Positions 55,100 to 64,000 of a DNA stretch of 64,000 bases are shown in pieces (the stretch's first letter is position 1; each line of letters starts with the position of its first letter). Both the position numbers and the translations under genes were made by a program. Source of the stretch: Phoronis australis. Taxonomy: Eukaryota; Phoronida; Phoronidae. Location of the stretch: contig NMRA01000568.1 of NCBI GenBank assembly GCA_002633005.1, positions 1-64,000 on the forward strand. The letters run 5' to 3'. The notes under the pieces were generated by a model. It made no database searches, had not been told where the DNA came from, and worked only from the letters and a program-made list of their open reading frames with translations.

Positions 55100-57960
55100 A
55101 GGAGCTTACTGGCGGTAACAAGGTGTGATAAAGCGGAGTGTTGGAACTAGCGACTCATTATGGAAACAAGATCTCAACTAAGGGAGCTGATGGCCTTCGC
55201 ACAAAAATGGGTCTGCAGGGAGACGACCTCAAACAGTTTGTGGAAAAACAGCAAGCTAAGGCGCGCGCAGGGGCTGAAGCGGAGGAGAGAAGACAAGCAC
55301 TTGAAGCCGAATATCAGAGAGAAAGGATGGAGCTTGAGAGGGCACTAGCAGCACTTAAAGCTGAACAAGTTTCAGCGGAGGGTAGCCATGTTAGACCAAC
55401 TGGTGGTGTAAGGCCGAAGTTACCCAAGTTTGATGAAGAGCAGGATGACATGGACAACTTCCTGGAAAGGTTTGAAAGATACGCAGAGAGGCAGGGACCT
55501 AGAGTGAATGGGTGGTTAGTCTCAGTCTCCTGTTAACAGGGAAGGGCCTGCAGGTTTATACCAGCCTGCCGATGGCTGATGCACTGGACTATGCTACACT
55601 CAAAAGAGCCTTGCTGAAGCGGCATGAGCTGAAGGAGGAGAGCATTCTCAGACAGTTCCGGGAAGCGAGGACTGAGAAGGTTGAGAATGCTTACCAGTTT
55701 GTGGACCGTATATACAGCGTTACCTAGACAGGTGGATCGCCATGTCCGACTGTGGCAAAGACTTAGTTGAGAGTTAGCGTGTGAGAAGTACGTGAGCACC
55801 TATACTGAGGACTTGGCCTTGTTCCTGCGATATCGGACACCCAAGTCTGTTCCAGAGGTGGTCGGCTTAGCAGAGAGATACATTGAGGCCTATGGAGTGG
55901 GTATAACAAGCACTCAGTCGAAAAAGTCCCAAGAACTACTAGTCAAGACAGACACCCAGAGAGTTGATGAGAAGAAAACTGATCTCGCAGATGAATGCGT
56001 TTCTTTTGTCACAAAGCTGGACACTTGGCAAGAGACTGTCGGAAGAGAACGCAGGAGAAGCAACACCAATAGTCAGCAGCAGTCAACCACCGAGGTTCCC
56101 TGAGTAAGGAGAATTCGGTGAAGCGTGCTAACCCTGAACGCGCCTTCAAAGGAAAGCTGCGTCTGAAGGACTGACATGTTGGCGCGAAGAAGTTCTCAGT
56201 GTTGAGAGACACAGGATGCACAACTATTGTCCTAAGATCCAGTCTAGTCGAACCAGGAGATATGACCTGCCGGAAGTCATCATGCGAGTTGGCGGATTCT
56301 ACAAAGAGATGACTGAGTGTAGCCAAGATCAACATGAAGACACCGTACTATATAGGAGAAGTATTTGCCATGGAGCGTCCAGTGGCCGATTTAATTACCA
56401 GGGACGTACCTGGCGCCTTGGATCCAGGGGATGTTGAACGACAGCAGACGGCAACTACTGTCAACAAGGACCGTACAGGCAATAGCCTGGCGGAGGGTCC
56501 GAAAGATGACTCTCAAAAGGGTACTACTTCCCAAGAGGAAAATCCAGTGATCTCAACTCTAGAGAGAGAAGAGGTGGCCGACATGTCGGTAGGAACGGAT
56601 CCTGATGAAGCCAACAGGGAAGCGGTAGCAGTGACTACCAGGGCTCAGGCAGAGCTACAAAAAGCGGACATTAAGCCGTTAGCTGTGTCTCCGACTATAC
56701 AAGAGATGGGACTAAAGCAGTTCAAAGAAGCCCAGCATGAAGATTCATCAATGAAAAAGCTGTGGGAGCAAGCTGAAGCCAGGTTCAAGGACAGACCAAA
56801 GGCAAGGGGTCATACGTGATGGAGGATCAGCGACGAATACTCTATCGGCTGTTCAAGAATAAAGACGGTGACGAGCTGAAACAAGTTGTAGTGCCCAGTA
56901 GTTTACGGAAGTCCGTGATGAGGCTCGCCCGTGAGTCCGTACTCGGTGGACACCTCGGCAATTTCTGTTGGCCAGGAGTGACGTCAAAATTGACCCGATT
57001 CTTCAGAACATGTGACATCTACCAGAAGACAATCCCGAAAGGTCGAGTAACCAAGTTACCCCTGGGAGAGATGCCTTTGATGGAGGAGCCTTTCAAAAGG
57101 ATTGCGATTGATCCGATTGTTCCTAAAGCTCCAGTTTCCGACAAGGGAAACAGATACATCCTCACAGTGGTATATTTCGCTACCAGTTACCCAGAAGCAG
57201 TGGCGCTACCGAAGATCGAAACTGAGCGTGTGGCTGAACCACTGTTAGAGGTCTTCAGTAGAACAGGGTTTCCACGGGAGATCCTAAGTGACCGTGGAAC
57301 ACAGTTCACAGCAGAACTGATGAAGGAGGTAAAGAGGCTTGTGAGTGCACAGCAGCTGTACACGACCCCTTACAATCCACGCTGTAACGGGCTCTGTGAA
57401 AGAATCAACGGTGTACTAAAGGCCATGCTGAAGAAGATGTGTCAAGAAAGACCAAAGGTCTGTGACTGGTATCTGCCAGCTTTCCTGTTTGCTTACCGGG
57501 AAGTCCCGCAATCAAGCACAGGCTTGTCACTCTTTGAGTTGCTATACGGTAGGACAGTAAAAGGTCCGATGCATATCCTGAGCGAACTCTGGATTGGGAA
57601 AGACAACAATGAAGTCAGAAATACTTACCAGTATGTCTTCGAACTCAGGAACCGCTTAGAGGAGACCTGCGAGTTCGCTAGAAAAAGCTTGTGTTATGCA
57701 CAAGGTATTCACAAGCATTGCTACGACAAAAAGACCAGTTTCAAGTGGGACAAAGACTGTTGGTACTACTTCCCACGGACCACAACAACTTATTCTGCAG
57801 TGAAAGGGGCCTTACAAAGTTAAAGACAAAGTCAACCGTATGGACTACAGAATCAACACGAACGGCAAGACTAAGATCTTTCATGCCAATCTGTTGAAGG
57901 CTTACCCCGAACGTGAAAGCTTAAATAGAGTGAGCCGCATTTCTTCACAGAAGAGAAAGA
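55100..57960 (+). pseudogene. Gmr1-like Ty3/gypsy retrotransposon internal region: gag, protease, integrase; broken
   Basis: Read across frames. Gag 55138-56103: coiled-coil-like Glu/Arg-rich N-terminus, 'KLPKFDEEQDDMDNFLERFE', then (frame change near 55505) a SCAN-like capsid part 'LLLTGKGLQVY', then 'DLALFLRYRTPKSV', and a decayed zinc knuckle. Protease about 56190-56260 with 'RDTGCTTIVLRSSLV' (D-T-G). Linker 56334-56800 with 'VTTRAQAELQ'. Integrase 56819-57823: the HHCC finger is damaged (first His lost, about ten residues missing after GGHLG, last Cys is Tyr), but the core keeps D in 'IAIDPI', D in 'LSDRGTQF' and E in 'GLCERING'. After 57811 another frame gives 'KIFHANLLKAYPER', the integrase C-terminal segment. 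Reverse transcriptase and RNase H are absent. Several stops and frameshifts make it inactive. Confidence 0.88.
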
Positions 57961-58125
57961 GTGTTCGCTGTTCAACGCTTTTGGTGCAGACTATTTAAGT
58001 CAAGTAGCAGAGACTGCAAGTCAAGGAGCATCTTAGAGACGGATACAGCAGCAGAAGATTATGTTTCTGTGCCAGAGGATTTTGTGTTCGAAAATTGTAA
58101 AGTAATTTTCTCTTTGGCAGGGGTG

Positions 58126-58762
58126 TGTTGTCAGAATTGAGACTGACACTGTGCTTAGTTTTACTTTGTTTGATTGTTCTGTTTGTGTCATTGATTGGCA
58201 TGACCCGTGATGTCAGTACAGTGATGATGTAATATGTTTACTACAGAGTAGCGTGGAACTTTCTAGAAGACTCTAGCATGTCAGTGATTAATGTAGTCTG
58301 GAATATTCTAGAAACTAATATATGTTTGTAGAAAGTTCTGGGATATGCTTGAATTGGTGAAAAGTTCTACAACATTACATTAGTCTATAAATACACAAGC
58401 ACGGATTTGTATTAGTCAGTTAAGCAGTTCAACAGTCGGGGTAAAGCAGTTAACAGTTAAACAGTTGGAGATACATTTGAGTTGCACTGAAGATAATCAG
58501 CAGATTCAGCGAGAGTCAACAGAGAGCCAGCTATAAAGACACCAGGTTATTGAATCAACGAGTGTAACGGTTGCTGAAGGTGTCTCAGAAGTTTATTACA
58601 AGTCAAGGCTTCGCAGCAGTGACTGGAGCGTAGAACAGACATTACGACGGACGTTTTGCTTGAGAAGGCTTGTGAACGTACGCTCGAGATTAATAAAGGA
58701 TTAACTCGAACCAGTTTTCAGTCTATCGTCGCACCGAAAGCTATTAGCACCGGTGTGTGACA
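58126..58762 (+). mobile_element. 3' LTR of the Gmr1-like element
   Basis: Preceded by a purine-rich tract (GGCAGGGG, 58117-58123). Starts TGTTGTCAGAATTG and ends GTGTGTGACA; the TGTTGTCA and TGACAAC ends are inverted copies. It contains a TATA-like CTATAAATACACAAGC near 58384 and AATAAAGGATT at 58691, which could serve as promoter and polyadenylation signals. About 637 bp. The partner 5' LTR is not directly upstream of gag; the only relative is the truncated copy at 50.4 kb. Confidence 0.8.
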
Positions 58763-61700
58763 ACCTGCGCCCACCCACACACGGGGAAAAACGTGGCAAA
58801 TGCCTAAACTAGAACTTAGAAGCAAAAAAACAACGACGCTAAAGTAGAGCATGTAAAGGACGTTTCGATATTAATCAAAATTCATCCTAAGGTACAGTAG
58901 TAGACAGAAACAAAATATCGTGTCAGAATGAGATTGATACTGAAACGTCGTTCTCAAATATGGAAACGTTTTGGCCAAATTTCATTACATTTCACCACAG
59001 AAATCTAGTTATAGATACTGCCACCAGGGGAATATCAGTAGTCAGTATCTAGAACTTGACGTCGACTGATTGGATCACCTTAGAAACATATTTGCAAAAA
59101 TTAACGAAGTCCCTTTATGAAGTTATGAGACACAGCTACATACTGCCCGTAGTCAGGTACCGTGAAATACGCATGGTAAGTCTTTTCTATCGGTTATTGC
59201 TTGAAAACAAACAAAAAACATTTTTTATTTTCTTAGTCAGACAGCAAAGTGATGTAAAAAAATCATTGGAAAACACCAGCACCCCACAGACTGACCCCCA
59301 GACCACCTAAAAATAGCTAAAAATCAAAGACACAAAATTGGGCAAAATTTTGGCACTTCATTGAAGGTTAAAGGAAACTCATTTGAAAATCTTCTGCCAA
59401 AGAGGTTCAATGTCTACATAAACATTATAAATATGATTTCTTTTCCGTTCTCTTAAGCCGTTTTAAAACTAGTTCACTAACTGAACCTTTTTGAACCGAT
59501 AATGGGATATTTTGGGCCAAAATCTTCGTGATGCTCTAACTTAAAAAATAATGGTCCAAAAATTTGAAATAAGCATTTTGAACATCTGCCACCAGGATAT
59601 ATGTACAAACAATTTTTCTTCAAGATCTGAGTCGGTGACCCTAGAGTCGATCTCTTGGTGCTCTCTTAAAATGACAGTTAAGCCGCCGATTTTGATTTTT
59701 TAACAGAAGCGCTATGGGATTTAAAACATTGCCACAGTCATTTCATCTCTATTTGTTGCCGAATGTTATACTTTCTAATTTGCTACCTCGATAAACACTG
59801 AACTATTTTCTTAATTCCCTGATGGTTTCGATGATCTTGTTGGCAACGGAAATAGAATCCCATCGTGGTAAACAAAATATTTAGAGACCGATTATATGAC
59901 AGTAAAATGCTTAATTCTAGTGTCAGTTGTTTTAGCCAGACAGCAAAATGCAGCTTTAGCTTGATTGGTCACTACGTTCAGGTCTGTACTGCGTTCAGGT
60001 CTGTGCTAGCTTGGACGCTGCCAAATAGTTATGTATTCGTTCCAGTAATACTTCACAGTTCTATTAAACAACTGTAAGTCCTCCAGCATGACTGTGACAT
60101 GCTTCCAAAAGTAGCAGATGTTGTCTTCCTTCGTTGTTGGGAGACATGGTTTTACAGTCTTAAACTTCCAACGTAACTAAAGACTTCGTGACAAGCTATA
60201 CAGTTTATACAAACGACTGTATCTAAGTTCATTACGAGAAGTCCAGAACAACCATGAACATACGAAACCAACTAATTCAGATTTAATGATGACATAACTA
60301 CCAAGTAATGAGTATTATTACGAGTTTAAAAGTCAGAATTTAAAAAGTCATCGTACTGCCAGTTCTGAAAATGCCAAAGGCACTATCCAGCCCATTTACT
60401 GAGGCGCTTTTGGTTAATGATACAAGACGATTCGCAAAACTAGTAGCTAAAAGTGATCTCAGGTTATGTAATACATCAATTTGGATATCAAGTTCGTCTG
60501 ATTGAATTCATATAAAATAAGAAAGCTCGACTTTTTCAAAACACCAAGCTCAATCAAACAATATACACAAGATTCAAACGCTTTCGACTTTTCCTTACTC
60601 TAGTCAACCGATGCAAGCTCTCCAGTTCGTCCAATTTTCTTTCGAACTAAAATCACTGAACTAAATGACACCAGCGTTTGGTCACAGTAAAATCGGCCCA
60701 ACTTAAAGAAGACCCATGCGTTTACGGGTAATTGTAATTGGTTGAGACTTGAGAGGTGAATTAAAATCAATGCAGCTTCATTCCCCAATGTAACGTAGTA
60801 ACGAAGACAACGCCACTAACTTTCAAGCACGTATAGCTCAGTTAAGTATAGAGACAGTGGACTCGGTAAAAAGGGCACGCGGGAATGGTACACGAGAATA
60901 CACGAGAGAAAAAGGATAGAGGAAGTGGACATAAGACGTAATGTCTCACGTGCCCGTGTTCGCTCGAAAGCTAGTGCTTTTATTACTAAAAGTCACCGAG
61001 TTAGGGCGGGTTGTCTGATAAGTTATACAACGCTCAAGCCAGCGAAGTTACTAGACTGAAGATGTTTTTTTTCTCACGTTCGCATTGAGACGGCGTCACA
61101 ATTACTATATATAATGGAGCAGTTGATTTGCGGCGCTACCTAGTGGCCATCACATACCTCGGCTCAGGTCACTAAACCTCTCACAAACCTACTCATTCCA
61201 TTAGACTTCGGATTTGAATTAAAAATGCTCAGAATAAAAAGAAAACACCCAAAAATCAAGAAACAAACGTACAAAATTGAGTTTTCTTTCGATCTCAAAC
61301 TGCTGCGACAAAGCAAATTTTCAAAACATTATTTCAGTTATAAGATTATCTGCTATATGTCTTTATGTAATCCAATGCGTTAGGTCATACAAACTTACCT
61401 TAAGCCGGTGGATCGAGTAGTGCTCAAAGCGTTTCCAGTTTTCAATTATATAGCGATTGAAACCAACTAGATTAACTCGTGTGATTCATTGACTGCGACC
61501 GTCATGGCTGTAAGTGGGTGACAATTAGTTGAAGACGAATAGCGTGCATGATACCAGCAGTTGATGGAGGCTAAGTGGCCATTGTTACAATATCATTGAC
61601 TGGAAGGAGTTACCACGTGACTACCACGAGACTGACCAATGGGTAACGCATATTCGAGACATTTAGACTAATCGCTATTAATTAAGGAGACGGGTCGTAG

Positions 61701-62096
61701 CGCGTCTCACAATGGCACTTGCACGAAATTTGATTAGATCTGATTTCTCTTTCATAATGACATAGTGTAAGTGGGTGGGGACTAAATTGGAGATGCGTTC
61801 CGCACGCGAGAACATCACGAAACCCAAGATCTCGCAAGCCTTCACGAGAGACCGCAATGCACGAAAGCGCCATCTTCCCGCGCCATCTTTAAATACTGAT
61901 CGAAAACGAGGCACAATGATAAACCCTCATGAGTGATCATCAGCTGGCCATGGTGTACTGTGCAGTGCCTGAACGTACCAATTCCAGTAATAACTCGTCG
62001 GTATCCTTCCCAGGGATATACTTAGCCACTCGCCCAGTCGCCAATGCGAGTAAAAATGGTGCTGGGCGAGTAGAAGTTGACTTGCCGGTCGCCCGG
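58763..62096. other. Intergenic, nothing recognised
   Basis: AT-rich. Frames at 59865-60077 (+), 60600-60788 (-) and 61678-61914 (-) show no known domain. At 62029-62095, GC-rich CTCGCCCAG / GGGCGAGTAGA motifs precede the N gap and recur after it. Confidence 0.4.
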
Positions 62097-62753
62097 NNNN
62101 NNNNNNNNNNNNNNNNNNNNNNNNNNNNNNNNNNNNNNNNNNNNNNNNNNNNNNNNNNNNNNNNNNNNNNNNNNNNNNNNNNNNNNNNNNNNNNNNNNNN
62201 NNNNNNNNNNNNNNNNNNNNNNNNNNNNNNNNNNNNNNNNNNNNNNNNNNNNNNNNNNNNNNNNNNNNNNNNNNNNNNNNNNNNNNNNNNNNNNNNNNNN
62301 NNNNNNNNNNNNNNNNNNNNNNNNNNNNNNNNNNNNNNNNNNNNNNNNNNNNNNNNNNNNNNNNNNNNNNNNNNNNNNNNNNNNNNNNNNNNNNNNNNNN
62401 NNNNNNNNNNNNNNNNNNNNNNNNNNNNNNNNNNNNNNNNNNNNNNNNNNNNNNNNNNNNNNNNNNNNNNNNNNNNNNNNNNNNNNNNNNNNNNNNNNNN
62501 NNNNNNNNNNNNNNNNNNNNNNNNNNNNNNNNNNNNNNNNNNNNNNNNNNNNNNNNNNNNNNNNNNNNNNNNNNNNNNNNNNNNNNNNNNNNNNNNNNNN
62601 NNNNNNNNNNNNNNNNNNNNNNNNNNNNNNNNNNNNNNNNNNNNNNNNNNNNNNNNNNNNNNNNNNNNNNNNNNNNNNNNNNNNNNNNNNNNNNNNNNNN
62701 NNNNNNNNNNNNNNNNNNNNNNNNNNNNNNNNNNNNNNNNNNNNNNNNNNNNN
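62097..62753. other. Assembly gap (657 N)
   Basis: Run of N. All open frames across it are meaningless. Confidence 1.
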
Positions 62754-63149
62754 TAGCAATGCACCACAGTTTTGTAGCTAGTCTGTCATAGGTTACACAT
62801 ACGTCACAGCGCGTAAATTTGATGAATCCTAGCTTCCGATTTCACCCGTTTCGGAGACCAGGTTTTAACTGCCGTAGGCTACAAAAAGAGTCCCCCTGGG
62901 CGCTTATTAGAGCGAATACGGTAGCCCTAATAGATGGTGACATCAGTGCACGAAACGATGATTTTTATTTAAATTAGCAGCAAGTTTGTGGTGACTGACG
63001 CCAACGGCCGGGTGACCGAACTTCGGGCTTGGCGAGTAGATTTTCTGGCTCCGGCACTCGCCCAGCTGGCGAGCAGGGTTTTTCAAGACTAAAAGCCTGG
63101 GTAGGCCCTGACTTCCACACTTTTTCAAAAGAGGGAAAACTACTAAGGA
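62754..63149. other. Non-coding after gap, repeat-like
   Basis: 63031-63075 has GGCGAGTAGATTTTCTGG and CACTCGCCCAG, matching motifs just before the gap, so the gap probably lies in a repeat. No gene. Confidence 0.4.
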
Positions 63150-63345
63150 ATGGCTGAGGAGGGTAAAAGTCTAGTTGCCGTAAGTATTGGTATGTTTTTT
63201 GGAGATCGATTCAACATCAGACAACTTGATTTTTGGTAACGTTGATAAGTCTTTTGACCACAGCACCTTGCAGGACGATGCCATGTTTGTCAAGGCGCCT
63301 CGTTTTCGATCAACACGACAGCAGCGCCCCGCGTTCGTGAAAGAG
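63150..63345 (+). CDS. Candidate first two exons of an unidentified gene
   Basis: ATG 63150 (context AGGAATGG) opens ten codons, MAEEGKSLVA, to 63179, followed by a GTAAGT donor. A CTTGCAG acceptor at 63273 leads to 63274-63345 (24 codons, 'DDAMFVKAPRFRSTRQQRP' then FVKE) and a GTGAAT donor. Both exons are phase 0 and the 94-bp intron is short for this window. Composition is protein-like but no family is recognised and no further exon is seen before the right edge. Could be chance. Confidence 0.28.
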
Positions 63346-63597
63346 GTGAATAGGGGTCACGCATTTTGAGAACCTCTTTGATACCCAAGCTGACGACGTG
63401 ATAACAAAATTAGCTATTCTTGTGGTTTGTCTTAGAATGTTAACCAGTAATGTACTTTACTTTATAGCGTGATGCGTGACGACCGTCGAAAGAGCACTTG
63501 ATACGCCATGTGCTTTCGAAGTAGCCGCGCCATATTTAAATTCATTATCCCTCCAGACGACGATCAGGGCTTCAGCGCCACCTACAGATCCCATATA

Positions 63598-63834
63598 ATG
63601 GTGGCGGGAGTTTTCAACCTACTGATACAAACACCGTCAAGTTTCCATTGCTACGCGTTGGGATGTATTAATGCCTTAAAAAGGGGCTACCTTTTCAAAT
63701 ATCAATGGATGAACAAGAATATCATATTTCATACATTTCCCACTGAAATGAATCCAAGCCATAGCCAGTGGCTTCGGCTGTTAAAGCGCGAGAATTTCGA
63801 CCCCAGCCGGTGTCAAAAATTTAAAATAAATTAG
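63598..63834 (+). pseudogene. THAP zinc-finger remnant C
   Basis: ATG 63598 opens MVAGVFNLLIQ, then 'HCYALGCINALKRGY' (C-x4-C), 'IIFHTFPTEM' and 'QWLRLLKRENFDPSRCQKF', stopping at TAG 63832. This matches the first two-thirds of a THAP domain (C-x4-C, F.TFP, W, K/R-NF.PS). The C-x2-H half and the AVP box that should follow are missing, so the zinc site is incomplete. No TIRs were seen. Confidence 0.55.
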
Positions 63835-64000
63835 TGGACTTTAAGTAGTCCAAACAATGTGAGAGGCTAAAAGTGGGATTTATTCCTCTGCTTTTAAATT
63901 AATGAGCCACTATCTAGTTATTGAATTTTTGTACACCAAATCTGAATCAAGTTCAAGCGGAAATAACTTTTGTGCTCTCATTACGCTAGAGGGCGCCGAT
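63835..64000. other. Right-edge sequence, nothing recognised
   Basis: AT-rich; no expected THAP C-terminal half found here in any frame. Confidence 0.4.

Noticed and set aside
61929-62781. Frames of 234 to 275 codons
   Set aside because: They run through the N gap and contain no real sequence.

Overview
This is a window of nuclear DNA from an animal. It is AT-rich, its coding exons are short and separated by GT...AG introns, and the sequence between them is dominated by transposable elements and minisatellites. There are no operons, Shine-Dalgarno sites or packed bacterial genes. The mix of LINE (Tx1/L1-type), Gmr1-like Ty3/gypsy, THAP-bearing DNA transposons and many terminal-inverted-repeat (TIR) MITEs suggests a marine invertebrate, perhaps a non-vertebrate deuterostome. 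The species cannot be fixed from sequence alone.

Host genes. (1) At the left edge, the first two coding exons of PEX1 (peroxisomal AAA ATPase) lie on the minus strand (1982 to 1144) and the gene continues leftward out of the window. (2) On the plus strand, a small single-domain rhodanese gene has three confident coding exons (10911-11066, 14669-14831, 15301-15385) and a phase-compatible but unproven first exon (3207-3345), which would make it divergent from PEX1. (3) An intronless GT31 beta-1,3-galactosyltransferase-like gene lies at 28549-29922 (+). (4) A probable 5' end of a secreted or membrane-anchored protein gene of unknown function lies on the minus strand (45683-45331). (5) A weaker candidate 5' end lies near the right edge (63150-63345, +).

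Mobile DNA. 3954-6095: 2.1-kb TIR element. 7.9-8.75, 37.5-38.5 and 39.0-39.7 kb: three copies of one TIR family with an internal tRNA-like Pol III promoter; the last two are head-to-head. 16.6-18.5 kb: decayed LINE reverse transcriptase. 19.4-20.0 and 54.4-55.0 kb: two copies of a Mutator-like MITE, one with a perfect 10-bp target duplication. 22.1-23.8 kb: element with 65-bp identical terminal inverted repeats. 30.3-31.6 kb: two gypsy gag remnants (minus). 53.0-53.7 kb: TIR element carrying a frameshifted THAP domain. 55.1-58.8 kb: broken Gmr1-like retrotransposon (gag, protease, integrase, 3' LTR, no reverse transcriptase). Two further THAP remnants lie at 24.4 and 63.6 kb.

Tandem repeats are abundant, and six different minisatellite arrays lie in or around the PEX1 and rhodanese introns. 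A 657-base run of N occupies 62097-62753. Most long open frames here are repeat artefacts or relics. The host genes look like independent housekeeping or Golgi genes rather than parts of one pathway. The most interesting structures are the recurring THAP remnant plus convergent acidic ORF pairs, and the PR-to-IN domain order of the Gmr1-like element.
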